The notes below the pieces were generated by a model. That model did no database searches. It was not told where the DNA came from and saw only the letters and a program-made list of their open reading frames with translations. This document shows positions 49,895-59,498 of a DNA stretch of 64,000 nucleotides, piece by piece (position 1 is the stretch's first letter; each line of letters starts with the position of its first letter). A program made the position numbers and the translations under genes. Source of the DNA: Bog-756 sp963769765 (GTDB lineage: Bacteria; Actinomycetota; Acidimicrobiia; Acidimicrobiales; RAAP-2); the NCBI GenBank assembly GCA_963769765.1, contig CAVYNA010000002.1, forward strand, positions 124,001 to 188,000. Reading direction: 5' to 3'.

Positions 49895-49989
49895 CGGGTC
49901 GGCGCGTCCGGTCGGTAGCCGGTCGGCAGCCGGTCGGCAGCCGGTCGAGGGAGGCCGGGTCGCGTCGCGGACTCTCGTCGGCACGTTCC

Positions 49990-51231
49990 CTAGTCGGCCG
50001 GATCCGAAGGCGCGCGCTGTCGTGTGTCGGGAACCACCCATCGCCATCCCTTGTCCGCTCGCTCGAGGCGGTGGCCATGGTGGGTCTTCAGGTAGTGGTG
50101 CCAGTGACACAGTCGCACCAGGTTCGAGAGATCGGTGAGTCCACCTTCGGCGAACCGGTGGACATGGTCGATCTCGAGGTCGTCGCGCACCGTGCATCCG
50201 GGGATCACGCAGTGGGGGTCTCGCTCGACCAGTGCCCGTCGCAGGTTCGCAGGGATGGTCCGTCCGGCATGCGCGACCGTTGTCACGTCGACGCCGTCGG
50301 TGACGAGCACGCTCAGAATCGAATCGGCCGCCAGACGGCGCGCGACCTCGACCGGGATGGGCCCGACACCGGGGATCTCACAGACCTCTCCGGCACTGAC
50401 GCGGCCACGCACGAGGGCGCTGTGATCCACGCGCACGTGGACCATCGTGGTGGGGCCGTGCGTGGCGCCACCAGGCGACGTCGGGCGGGCCGCGGTGGAG
50501 CCTCGTCGCGCGGGGTCGACGGCGGGGGTGCCGACCCTGCAGGCGAGGGCCACGAGGGCGTCGGCGCGGAGTGCAGCGAGCGGCTCGTCGCTGCCTGCCT
50601 GCTTCGCCTCGCGGGCGAGCCGGTCGGTCCGGTCCTTGATCGCTGCGATCAAGCGTGCACCGTCATCGGGGGTCAATCTCGCGTCGAACCGGACCGCACC
50701 CTCGCCGTCGATCCAATTGCGGAGGTACCGCCGGCGCCGGATGGCCTCGTACACCGCCTGCTGGTCCTGTCCGGTCGCCTTGATGCGACGGCACCGGAGC
50801 TTCAACGTGTTGACGGGCTGCGTGCGGGCGGCGTCGACCAGTGCGCGCTCGGATTCAGGTCGGAGGATGGCTGCGCCGGCGATCTCCTTGACCTGCGTCT
50901 CGGACAGCCGGCCGTCGCGCAGAGCTCCGTCGGTGATCGGCAGCGACCCGAGTCGACGCGCGGCCTCCAGCGTGGTGATGGCCGGACCGAGCCCGGTGCC
51001 CGTGGCCTCGGCGATGTGGGCCGCCGCTGACCGGTGTCCCCTTCGCCGCCAGACGTTCGACGATTCCACCCGTCTCGCAGCGAGCAGCTTGCCACCGGAC
51101 GCAAGCTTCTCGAGGTCGGAGAACGCGTCGAGGAGGTGAGCGGCGTCGGGTCCGCTGAGGCGCTCGGGCTCGAGGTCGCCGAGCGTCCGCCGCAGGCGGT
51201 CGGCGATTTCGCGGAGCTCGTCGAGAACCAT
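49990..51231 (-). CDS. DUF222/HNH endonuclease domain protein
   Basis: A 413-residue protein with an N-terminal helical DUF222 region (DAAHLLDAFSDLEKLASGGK, WRRRGHRSAAAHIAEATG) and a C-terminal HNH nuclease fold. The HNH part reads DPHCVIPGCTVRDDLEIDHVHRFAEGGLTDLSNLVRLCHWHHYLKTHH (read in parts), with two cysteines, the catalytic His pair and the conserved Asn. This family is expanded in actinobacteria, including the mycobacterial 13E12-type proteins, and often lies near mobile DNA; its role is unknown. No intron, phage or transposase gene accompanies it here. Confidence 0.9.
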   Translation of the reverse strand: MVLDELREIADRLRRTLGDLEPERLSGPDAAHLLDAFSDLEKLASGGKLLAARRVESSNVWRRRGHRSAAAHIAEATGTGLGPAITTLEAARRLGSLPITDGALRDGRLSETQVKEIAGAAILRPESERALVDAARTQPVNTLKLRCRRIKATGQDQQAVYEAIRRRRYLRNWIDGEGAVRFDARLTPDDGARLIAAIKDRTDRLAREAKQAGSDEPLAALRADALVALACRVGTPAVDPARRGSTAARPTSPGGATHGPTTMVHVRVDHSALVRGRVSAGEVCEIPGVGPIPVEVARRLAADSILSVLVTDGVDVTTVAHAGRTIPANLRRALVERDPHCVIPGCTVRDDLEIDHVHRFAEGGLTDLSNLVRLCHWHHYLKTHHGHRLERADKGWRWVVPDTRQRAPSDPAD

Positions 51232-51355
51232 TGTTCGATGGTGCCAGCGGGCTGTGACGGTCTGGGGACTGACGGCGACGGGGCGCCTCACCCTTGTGTC
51301 TGATACAGGAGAGGCGCTGTCCAGGCGGACGACGGGTGTGCAAGGATCATCCGCC

Positions 51356-51889
51356 ATGTCCACCTCACGACGATGGCTGATGGCACTCCTGGCCGTGCCG
51401 GCGCTCGGGGCGGCTGCGTGCAGCAGCACTTCGGCGACCGGCACGACGACCACCGCGCCGCCCGCGAGCACCACCACGGTCGCAACGACCCCGGTGCGGA
51501 GCCCGTCCCCTGCGGGGACTGCCGGAACGCAGCCGACGGTCGTCGTGCCGACCGGAACACCGCCGACCGGCCTCGAGAGCAGCGACTTGATCGTCGGGAC
51601 GGGTGCCGCGGCGAAGTCCGGTGACACGGTGCAGGTCCAGTACGTCCTTGCGACCTACTCGTCGGGCAAGGTGGTCCAGTCGTCGTGGACGGGCCAGCCG
51701 TTCTCGTTCACCCTCGGAGCGGGCCAGGTGATCCCGGGATGGGATGCGGGCGTTGCCGGGATGAAGGTCGGTGGACGGCGTGAGCTCGTCATCCCGCCGA
51801 GCCTCGGCTACGGAGCGAGCTCGCCGGGTCCGGGCATCGCGGCCAACGACACGCTGGTCTTCGTGATCGACCTGCTCAAGATCAACTGA
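51356..51889 (+). CDS. Lipoprotein FKBP-type peptidyl-prolyl isomerase
   Basis: A 177-residue secreted prolyl isomerase. The signal peptide ends in a lipobox (ALLAVPALGAAAC), so the mature Cys should be lipidated and the protein anchored outside the membrane. A Thr/Pro-rich linker of about 55 residues precedes an FKBP domain: GDTVQVQYVLATYSSGKVVQSSW, VIPGWDAGVAGMKVGGRRELVIPPSLGYG, and DTLVFVIDLLKIN. The family active-site residues are largely kept. It ends 8 nt inside the convergent acetyltransferase gene. Confidence 0.92.
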   Translation: MSTSRRWLMALLAVPALGAAACSSTSATGTTTTAPPASTTTVATTPVRSPSPAGTAGTQPTVVVPTGTPPTGLESSDLIVGTGAAAKSGDTVQVQYVLATYSSGKVVQSSWTGQPFSFTLGAGQVIPGWDAGVAGMKVGGRRELVIPPSLGYGASSPGPGIAANDTLVFVIDLLKIN

Positions 51890-52472
51890 TCAACTGATCG
51901 GCTGGCCGGGGCCAAGGGTCCAGGTCCGCTGACGGCACCAGGTCTCCGCACCGCCGGATCCAGACCATGAGCTGCCCACTGTCACCTGGTGTCTCGGGCG
52001 CGCGGGACTCGAGGCGGTCGAGCCGGAAGCCGACCTTCGGCGGGATCGCGGCGCTCGCGAGATTGGTCGGGTCGCAGCGGATCTCGACCCGGTCGATGCC
52101 GGTGAGGGCAAGTGCCGCACGGGCGAGCGCTCCAGCGGCGGCGGTCGCCAGACCACGGCCGGACCGGTCCGACCGTACCCAGTAGCCGATCTCGAGCGCA
52201 CCCGGACCGACCCGGTCGTGGAGTCCGCAGTATCCGGCGATCTCGGGGGCGGTGCGCACCGGACCGGCGATCGCCATCGCGAAGTGGAAGTCGCGTCCGT
52301 CCTCCCAGCTCGCTACCGCCTCTTCGAGGAACGATCCGATCGAGGCGTTCGTCGCCGGCTGTTGTGCCCATGGCATCCACGGTCGGAGCGATGCGAGGCT
52401 GACGTTGACCGCCTCGACGAGCCGGTCGAGGTGGTCCGGGTCCGCCCTGACCAGCGTGAGGCCGTCGACCAT
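51882..52472 (-). CDS. GNAT-family N-acetyltransferase (RimJ/RimL type)
   Basis: A 196-residue acetyl-CoA-dependent transferase. The N-terminal strands read LTLVRADPDHLDRLVEAVNVS, then the LRPWMPWA loop typical of RimJ-like enzymes. The CoA site is YWVRSDRSGRGLATAAAGALA (motif A, RSGRGLA), and VEIRCDPTNLASAAIPPKVGF forms motif B. ATG 52472 is taken as the start; GTG 52514 would add 14 residues. Substrate unknown: protein N-termini and antibiotics are both possible. Confidence 0.85.
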   Translation of the reverse strand: MVDGLTLVRADPDHLDRLVEAVNVSLASLRPWMPWAQQPATNASIGSFLEEAVASWEDGRDFHFAMAIAGPVRTAPEIAGYCGLHDRVGPGALEIGYWVRSDRSGRGLATAAAGALARAALALTGIDRVEIRCDPTNLASAAIPPKVGFRLDRLESRAPETPGDSGQLMVWIRRCGDLVPSADLDPWPRPADQLIS

Positions 52473-52527
52473 CAGGGACTCCGGCGGACGGTCCGGCCCC
52501 GTCGAGGGTGTCACCGGACCGCGCGTC

Positions 52528-52995
52528 TCACGGTGCCGGTGCCGGTCCCGGTGCCGGTTCCGGTGCCGGTGTCTCGGGCGTCGGACCGTTCCACCGGTAG
52601 ACGTTGGTGGTCCGCTCCTCGAACCCGAGCCGGAGGTACAGGCGGTTGGCGGCCTCCCGGCTCGGACGTGACGTGAGGTCGACCGTTCGGGCACCGGCCG
52701 CGACCGACCGGTCGAGCGCCGCCTGCACGAGGGCCGCCCCGACCCCTGTGCCCCGCACGGAGCCGTCGACGACGACGTCTTCGATCCATGCCCGGAGCCC
52801 GGTGGGGATCCGGAACACCGCAAGGGTCAAGGATCCGACGATCGTGCCGCCGGCGTCCCTGGCGACAAGGAGGACCGTTGCCGGCGACGAGACGAGCTCA
52901 TCGAGCTCCCCGCGGGTCGGCGGGGGTGAGGACGACGAGAGCTGCGGCGTCAACCGCTCGAAGGCCTCGACGAGCTCGTCGGTGACCTCGGTCAT
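52528..52995 (-). CDS. GNAT-family N-acetyltransferase
   Basis: A 155-residue acetyltransferase with the usual core: LLVARDAGGTIVGSLTLAVF, the CoA loop VVVDGSVRGTGVGAALVQAAL (RGTGVG), and DLTSRPSREAANRLYLRLGFEERTTNVYRW near the end. The C-terminus runs into a Pro/Ala/Glu tail (TPETPAPEPAPGPAPAP) encoded by short GGTGCCGGT-like DNA repeats (about 52529-52571), so its length may vary between strains. Its stop lies close to a possible upstream start of the next acetyltransferase. Substrate unknown. Confidence 0.85.
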   Translation of the reverse strand: MTEVTDELVEAFERLTPQLSSSSPPPTRGELDELVSSPATVLLVARDAGGTIVGSLTLAVFRIPTGLRAWIEDVVVDGSVRGTGVGAALVQAALDRSVAAGARTVDLTSRPSREAANRLYLRLGFEERTTNVYRWNGPTPETPAPEPAPGPAPAP

Positions 52996-53169
52996 CTCGG
53001 AGATCACGGCAGCCGGCCTTCCTGACCGGGGTCGGCATCCGGGCGAGCCACAGCAGGCGAGTGTAGCCAGCGCTTCCCGCGCCGAGTCGGTGCCGGCGGA
53101 ACGGGTGCCCCGGAGAACACGCAGCACGTCGTCAGGAGAACGGGCCGGTCACGGTCCGCGGCCGTCGCG

Positions 53170-53868
53170 TCAGGAGCGCTCCGGATCACCCCGCCAGATC
53201 GGAGAGCGGACCGAGTCATAGAGGACTTCGACCGGCTCGCCGCGCAACGCGGCGAAGACGTGGCGGCCCCACCGATCTGCGCCCGCGAGCGGGAAGGGAA
53301 GGTCGTCGAGGGGGAACCACCCGACGTCTGCGCACTCGAGCGGGTGCGCACGCAGCTCGCCACCGATCGGCCGGCACTGGAAGACGAGCGAGTAGAGGGG
53401 GATGCGACTGATCCCGATGCGGAGCCCGTCGAGCACCGCGATGAGGCGGACCACCTCGACGTCGATGCCGGTCTCCTCCTCGACCTCTTTGACCACGACC
53501 TCCGCGGCCGAGTACCCGATGTCGGCCCAGCCGGTCGGGTAGAGCCAGATGCCCGAGTCCGCGCGTTTGACGAGCAGGATCTCTCCTTGCTCGTTGCCGA
53601 CCGCCGCGCCGACCGCCACCTTCGGCGTCACGTACCCCGGGACGCCCTTGCCGACCGATGCCAGCCAGTCGTGGACCAGACCGTCCACGTCCTCGACGCC
53701 GTCCGAACCGTCCTCCGCAGCGATCCGGATGTCGGCGGCGACGCGGAGGATCTCCTCGAATCGCTCCTGCTCGTAGAGGGACTCGGTGAAACCGAGGCCG
53801 GTCCGGGCGATGCCCGCGAGGGCCTCGCTCCAGCGGAGCAGCTGCTTGGTGGATGGAACGGGCTCCAC
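53170..53868 (-). CDS. Nudix hydrolase
   Basis: A 232-residue hydrolase of nucleoside diphosphates linked to another moiety. The N-terminal helical region (LRWSEALAGIARTGLGFTESLYEQERFEEIL) resembles the extra domain of larger ADP-ribose/NADH-type Nudix proteins. The Nudix box is GWADIGYSAAEVVVKEVEEETGI (read in parts) with Lys in place of the usual Arg before EVxEETG, a conservative change. GTG 53868 has no clear ribosome binding site. The exact substrate cannot be told. Confidence 0.88.
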   Translation of the reverse strand: MEPVPSTKQLLRWSEALAGIARTGLGFTESLYEQERFEEILRVAADIRIAAEDGSDGVEDVDGLVHDWLASVGKGVPGYVTPKVAVGAAVGNEQGEILLVKRADSGIWLYPTGWADIGYSAAEVVVKEVEEETGIDVEVVRLIAVLDGLRIGISRIPLYSLVFQCRPIGGELRAHPLECADVGWFPLDDLPFPLAGADRWGRHVFAALRGEPVEVLYDSVRSPIWRGDPERS

Positions 53869-53925
53869 GGGGCCGACGCTACCGCACCGTCACCGCTCGA
53901 CGACCGGCGTCGGGCACAATGGGGC

Positions 53926-54117
53926 GTGGCCGTTCACGAGGACTGCAGGCACTACATCATGCAGACGACCGCGCACGAGGAGAAGCTCGAGCGCTGCCGG
54001 ATGGGCGCGAACGACCAGCTCCCCTTCGCCTGCCCCGACGGCTGCCTCTTCTTCGAGCCCCGCAAGGTGTCGGGTGCAGGGTGGACGATCCGCTCCCGCG
54101 AGGACCCGACGGGCTGA
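53926..54117 (+). CDS. Small Cys-rich protein, probably zinc-binding
   Basis: A 63-residue protein from GTG 53926. Four cysteines (DCRHY, RCRMG, FACPDGCLFF) are spaced as a possible metal-binding knuckle, with CPDGC the most distinctive element, followed by EPRKVSGAGW. A CACAAT hexamer lies 5 nt upstream of the start and no ribosome binding site is present, fitting a leaderless message. Similar short proteins seem common in actinobacteria, but no function is assigned. It lies between the divergent Nudix gene and the convergent NIL-larE-hemQ operon. Confidence 0.75.
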   Translation: MAVHEDCRHYIMQTTAHEEKLERCRMGANDQLPFACPDGCLFFEPRKVSGAGWTIRSREDPTG

Positions 54118-54148
54118 GCCGGACGCCTCCGGGGTTGCCTCCGGAGCC

Positions 54149-54388
54149 TCAGCTCTCGACGACGTCGCCGAGGAGGTCCACCTGGACCCCCTGGTCGCGG
54201 AGCCACTCGACGGCCAGGTCGACCACGTGCGCGTCGCCGTCGAGCTCGCAGATGATCCATCCGCTGTGCTCACCGACGTCCGCACGCCGGATATTGAGGA
54301 CCACGTCGAGCTCGCGGACCAACCGGGCGATGACCGGCTCGCGCACCAGCTCCTCCGGGAAGGTCAACCGCACCCGCACACCGATCAT
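54149..54388 (-). CDS. Stand-alone NIL-domain protein
   Basis: A 79-residue protein made of one NIL domain, the ferredoxin-like fold also found at the end of methionine importer ATPases (MIGVRVRLTFPEELVREPVIARLVREL through NIRRADVGEHSGWIICELDG). In other bacteria NIL domains occur with sulfur-insertion proteins of homocysteine synthesis. Here its ATG overlaps the larE stop (ATGA), so it is co-translated with a sulfur transferase and may assist sulfur delivery. That role is inferred from context. Confidence 0.85.
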   Translation of the reverse strand: MIGVRVRLTFPEELVREPVIARLVRELDVVLNIRRADVGEHSGWIICELDGDAHVVDLAVEWLRDQGVQVDLLGDVVES

Positions 54389-55236
54389 GGTGTCGTGCTC
54401 CCGGCCGACGCGAGCGCGGCATTGAGGTTGCCGGACCGGAACCCTTCGAGGTCGAGGGTCACGTAGCGGAACCCGGCGTCCCGGACGACCTCGACGACCT
54501 GCGAGCGCAGCTCGATCGCGCGGCCGAGCTCGTCGGTCGGGACCTCGATCCTCGCGGTGTCGCCGTAGTGGCGGACCCGGAGCTGGGAGAAGCCGAGGCG
54601 TCGCAGGCCCGATTCGGCGCGTGTCACCGAGCTGAGCGAGGTCATCGTCACCGGAGTGCCGTAGGGGATGCGGGATGCGAGGCAGGCCGCAGCCGGCTTG
54701 TCCCACGTGCGCAGTCCGAGCTCCCGCGACCAGGCGCGCACGTCGGCCTTGGTGAAGCCGGCATCCACCAGTGGGAAGCACGCCCCGCGCTCGGAGGCGG
54801 CAGCCTGGCCGGGCCGGTGATCACCGAGGTCGTCGAGGTTCACCCCGAGCACGATCGTCGCCGGTGACCTACCGCCCTCTCGGATCGCGAGCGGGACGAG
54901 CGCTTCCATCAGCGCAGTCTTGCAGTGGAAGCAGCGGTGACCGTCGTTCGCCGCATAGGCGGCGTCCGCGAGCTCGTCGGTCGGAACCTCGAGGTGGCGG
55001 AGGCCCCACTCCGCAGCCAGCGCGCGGCAGTCGTCGAGCTCCTCGGGCGCGAGCGACGGGGAGACGGCGGTGACACAGAGCACCCGGTCTGCGCCGAGCG
55101 CGTCGGTGGCCGTCCGTGCGAGGAAGGCGGAGTCCGCGCCTCCGCTGAACGCGACGACCAGCGGCGCAAGGCTCGCCAGCCGGTTGCGGAGGCGACCGAG
55201 GTCCGCGCCGGCGCCGCCGGGTACGACCGCGGTCAC
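54385..55236 (-). CDS. larE: LarE, ATP-dependent sacrificial sulfur transferase
   Basis: LarE converts the two carboxylates of the pincer nucleotide precursor to thiocarboxylates. The 283-residue protein has the PP-loop ATP pyrophosphatase motif VVAFSGGADSAFLARTA (about residues 27-43) and the GVNLDDLGDHRPGQ region. The PAAACLASRIPYGTPVT stretch holds the Cys that, in single-cysteine LarE proteins, gives up its own sulfur; no three-cysteine cluster of the [4Fe-4S] type is evident. It starts at GTG 55236, overlapping the hemQ stop (GTGA), and overlaps the NIL gene. larB and larC lie 5 kb away. Confidence 0.94.
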   Translation of the reverse strand: MTAVVPGGAGADLGRLRNRLASLAPLVVAFSGGADSAFLARTATDALGADRVLCVTAVSPSLAPEELDDCRALAAEWGLRHLEVPTDELADAAYAANDGHRCFHCKTALMEALVPLAIREGGRSPATIVLGVNLDDLGDHRPGQAAASERGACFPLVDAGFTKADVRAWSRELGLRTWDKPAAACLASRIPYGTPVTMTSLSSVTRAESGLRRLGFSQLRVRHYGDTARIEVPTDELGRAIELRSQVVEVVRDAGFRYVTLDLEGFRSGNLNAALASAGSTTP

Positions 55237-55967
55237 CGGTCGTCCTCGGGCGCGACCGCGGCGAGCACCGTCTCGAGCGGTGCGACCATCCCGGTCACGA
55301 ACTCCCCGAACTCCCCGAATCGGGCAGATCCCTCGTCGAAGCGCATCTGGTAGACGCAGGCCTTGAGGTCGTCGGGATGGGCACCGAACAGGGTGACGCC
55401 CCACTCCCAGTCGTCGATGCCGGCGGAGCCGGTGATGACCTGGACGATCCGGCCGGCGAAGGTCCGACCGACGGCACCGTGCCCGTGCATGAGGGCCTTG
55501 CGCTCCTCGAAGGGCGTGGCGAACCAGTTCGCCTGGAGGGTCTCGCCACGCCGCTTCGACATCGGGTAGAAGCAGAAGGCGCGGAGACCCTCTGGTGGCA
55601 GGTTCGGGTAGAGCCGGGTGCGCTTCATCTCGTCGGGGATGCCTTCGGCGTACTCGGAGATCTCGGTCAACGAGACGTAGGAGTCGACGACCACCAACCC
55701 CGCCTCGCGGAGGTCGGTCTGCAGACGCCGCAGCCGCCAGAGGTCCTCGCCGAGCGCCATGAAGGCGAGGTCGGCCTTGTGGCCGAGGACCGCGACCGTG
55801 ACCACCTGGATCCCGTCGCCCTCGGCCGCCTTGACGGCCTGGAGGACCGCCTGACGATCGAACGTGTGCCCGGTCGCCGCGGTGCCGTCCGACCGGGGGC
55901 CACGGTCGACCTTGCAGAACAGATGGAGGACGCCCCATCCGACGGTCGGGGTGAGGGGATCGGGCAC
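55233..55967 (-). CDS. hemQ: HemQ, coproheme decarboxylase (chlorite dismutase family)
   Basis: HemQ decarboxylates coproheme III to heme b, the last step of the actinobacterial coproporphyrin-dependent heme pathway. Key regions of the 244-residue protein are YPNLPPEGLRAFCFYPMSKRRG, with the catalytic Tyr region, and ALMHGHGAVGRTFAGRIVQVI, with the proximal heme His. GSAGIDDWEWGVTLFGAHPDDLK and VYQMRFDEGSARFGEFGEF follow. The Arg needed for chlorite dismutation is not apparent, as in HemQ. GTG 55967 is chosen because it is exactly 7 nt after TAGACT; an upstream ATG at 56018 lies inside the groEL terminator. Confidence 0.93.
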   Translation of the reverse strand: MPDPLTPTVGWGVLHLFCKVDRGPRSDGTAATGHTFDRQAVLQAVKAAEGDGIQVVTVAVLGHKADLAFMALGEDLWRLRRLQTDLREAGLVVVDSYVSLTEISEYAEGIPDEMKRTRLYPNLPPEGLRAFCFYPMSKRRGETLQANWFATPFEERKALMHGHGAVGRTFAGRIVQVITGSAGIDDWEWGVTLFGAHPDDLKACVYQMRFDEGSARFGEFGEFVTGMVAPLETVLAAVAPEDDR

Positions 55968-55974
55968 GTGGACC

Positions 55975-55980
55975 AGTCTA
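55975..55980 (-). promoter_or_regulatory. hemQ-larE -10 element (TAGACT), leaderless
   Basis: TAGACT on the minus strand ends 7 nt before GTG 55967. This fixes the hemQ start and separates it from groEL. Confidence 0.6.
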
Positions 55981-55986
55981 GGGACG

Positions 55987-56020
55987 TGATGAAGGGCGCC
56001 CCAGTGAGCGCCCTTCATCA
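55987..56020 (-). terminator. groEL terminator hairpin
   Basis: A perfect 13-bp inverted repeat (TGATGAAGGGCGC / GCGCCCTTCATCA) with an 8-nt loop lies 56 nt after the groEL stop codon. No U-tract follows. Confidence 0.75.
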
Positions 56021-56075
56021 GTTGAGCCGTGCTGACGGGCGGCTCCGCGACGGAGCTGCCCGGGCCGAAGCCGGA

Positions 56076-57695
<1,620 letters not shown>

Positions 57696-57716
57696 CTGGG
57701 TGTTCCTCCGTGGTCG

Positions 57717-57743
57717 TTAGCACTCAGCAGTGTCGAGTGCTAA
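57717..57743 (-). promoter_or_regulatory. CIRCE operator of groEL
   Basis: TTAGCACTC-N9-GAGTGCTAA matches the CIRCE consensus without mismatch. It is the binding site of the heat-shock repressor HrcA, whose gene is not in the window. Confidence 0.95.
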
Positions 57744-57843
57744 CAGCAAACCACGTCCGCGGACGGCGCGCAACCGCGGGGCGGCCGATCCATCCGGGCC
57801 AGGTGGCGTCACCCCACCGTCGTTTCCCTCGGCACCTCCCCGG

Positions 57844-58530
57844 TCAGACCGTGAGCCCCGATCGCTCGAGGAATCCGTCGAAGAGCGCAAAGGCCTGGGA
57901 GTCCGGGCCTGACCCGGTCCCGTCGAATCCGCCCATGACGGCCGCGGCCGACGCCTCGTCGAGCCGGTTTCCCGCGCGGGCGTCGTGGACCCAGAGACGG
58001 ACGATGTCGGCGGTCACCTCTGGGTGGAACTGCAGGCCCAGGTGGGCGCCGACGGTGAACGCATGGAGGGCGACGTCGGTCCGGGCGAGGACCTCCGATC
58101 CGGGCGGCGCGCTGAAGGCGTCCTCGTGCCACGAGAGCCACGGACCCTCAGGAATGCGGTCGGTGTCCCGGGTCTCGAGCAGGCGCCAGCCGATCTCGGG
58201 TCGATCGAGTCGGTGGACGGTCGCCCCGAGCACCTGAGCGAGGAGCTGACCACCGAAGCACACGCCGAGCACGGGTACCCCCGAGGCGACCGTGTCGGCG
58301 AGCAATTGCCGTTCGGTGTCGATCCACGCGACGGAGGTGTCGAGCACGGATGCGACCGATCCCATCACGACGAGAAGATCGAAGCTGCCGGGGACGGGGA
58401 GGTGGTCGGGACCGAGATCGCTCCGGAATGCGGCGACCTCGATGCCGAGCATTCGGGCACGTGCACCGAGCACGCCCGGGAGGTCGGTCTCGCTGTGCTG
58501 GAGGAAGGCCGCCCTCGCGGTCGACGTCAC
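57844..58530 (-). CDS. Class I glutamine amidotransferase-like protein
   Basis: A 228-residue protein of the GMP-synthase-like glutaminase family: the nucleophile elbow is VLGVCFGGQLLAQVLG, and the His-Glu pair is in LGLQFHPEVTADIVRLW. It has an early LLVVMGSVASVLD strand in place of the canonical GGP loop. No synthetase domain is fused, so it hydrolyses or transfers an amide group for an unknown partner. Its GTG overlaps the stop of the upstream YbjQ-like gene (GTGA), making it the last member of a five-gene operon. Confidence 0.88.
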   Translation of the reverse strand: MTSTARAAFLQHSETDLPGVLGARARMLGIEVAAFRSDLGPDHLPVPGSFDLLVVMGSVASVLDTSVAWIDTERQLLADTVASGVPVLGVCFGGQLLAQVLGATVHRLDRPEIGWRLLETRDTDRIPEGPWLSWHEDAFSAPPGSEVLARTDVALHAFTVGAHLGLQFHPEVTADIVRLWVHDARAGNRLDEASAAAVMGGFDGTGSGPDSQAFALFDGFLERSGLTV

Positions 58531-59498
58531 CGGCCGCGCAGGGAGCTCGCTTCGAACTCGCCGATCGGATCGTCCAGCGGCACGACGACCGACGGAGCGA
58601 TCGGCCGATGGCTCTCCGCGACGAGCCGCACGACGGTCCCATAGGACGTGAAGCCGACGGCGTGACGGGCGAACTCCATCGGGCCCTCGGCGATCCTCAC
58701 ACCGACGACTCCCGCGCCGTCCATCGCGATGGCCGCAGCCTGCATCCGCTCCATCGCCGCTTCGCGGGCCTGGTACATCGCCGCGGTGAGGATGGTGAGC
58801 TCGACGTTCTGCGAGGTCTGCTTCATCGCGGTGCCCGCCGAGCGGCGCGGCGCGTAGACGAAGCTGGCGCCGCCGGCGAGGCCGAGCGGCTGCCACCCCG
58901 CGGTCACGAGGAGGGTGAAGTCACGCCCGGAGAGGTCGGAGACGAAGACCTGCGACGCGTCGATCGGCGCCGATCCGACCGGTCGCACCGCCGTGCCGGT
59001 GAGCGTGATGTCGATGTGGTGGCGCTCGACGATCGGCTCGACCGTCACTCCGACGACGCCGTGGCCGCCGGCGCGGGCGCAGTCACGGTGGATCCGCTCC
59101 GTTGCTCCGGCGAGCGACCGGGCCCAGGCGTCCGAGGCGAACGCGATCTCTCCTAGACCCCAGCTCCAGACCCCGACGGGCACCGAGTGGACCGAGACAC
59201 CGCAGACCAGCTCGACCGGCTCCCAGCCGACCGAGTGCAAGGTGAGCTCTTCGTCGATCGAGAGGTCGGAGGTCATGGCCGCGGTTCCCGAGCCGGAGCC
59301 GGCCCCACGGCCAGGACGGCCAGGTCGGCCAGGACGGCCCGGAGGTCTTGCACCGCCTGCTGTCGTGTCTTGCGGCGGGCCGGCCACCGCGCGGGCGGCG
59401 CGTGCCATCTCCGCGCGGAGGTCGACGGCGGGGGGCGCTCCGGGTGACGGCGATCGCTCCACCGCGCCAGGTCCGTCCCGGGTCCGGTCGGGGGTCAC
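58527..59498 (-). CDS. YbjQ/DUF74-like double-domain protein with Pro/Gly-rich N-terminus
   Basis: A 323-residue protein. A disordered N-terminal segment (about 74 residues, including GGARPPGRPGRPGRPGRG) precedes two YbjQ-like domains. The first starts MTSDLSIDEELTLHSVGWEPVEL and ends HGVVGVTVEPIVERHHIDITLTGTAVRP. The second starts FVSDLSGRDFTLLVTAGWQPLGL and ends GVVGVRIAEGPMEFARHAVGFTSYGT. GTG 59498 overlaps the upstream stop as GTGA, as at the other junctions of this operon; ATG 59276 right before the first domain is an alternative. YbjQ proteins form small oligomeric rings; a metal-binding role has been suggested for the family but is unproven. Confidence 0.8.
   Translation of the reverse strand: MTPDRTRDGPGAVERSPSPGAPPAVDLRAEMARAARAVAGPPQDTTAGGARPPGRPGRPGRPGRGAGSGSGTAAMTSDLSIDEELTLHSVGWEPVELVCGVSVHSVPVGVWSWGLGEIAFASDAWARSLAGATERIHRDCARAGGHGVVGVTVEPIVERHHIDITLTGTAVRPVGSAPIDASQVFVSDLSGRDFTLLVTAGWQPLGLAGGASFVYAPRRSAGTAMKQTSQNVELTILTAAMYQAREAAMERMQAAAIAMDGAGVVGVRIAEGPMEFARHAVGFTSYGTVVRLVAESHRPIAPSVVVPLDDPIGEFEASSLRGR

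Noticed and set aside
48355..51030. Long plus-strand frame across larC and the HNH gene (891 codons)
   Set aside because: It is out of frame with LarC and antisense to the HNH gene, with Arg-rich non-domain sequence.
49990..51231. HNH gene as evidence of an intron or prophage
   Set aside because: DUF222-HNH proteins are common chromosomal genes in actinobacteria, and no intron structure, integrase or phage gene flanks it.
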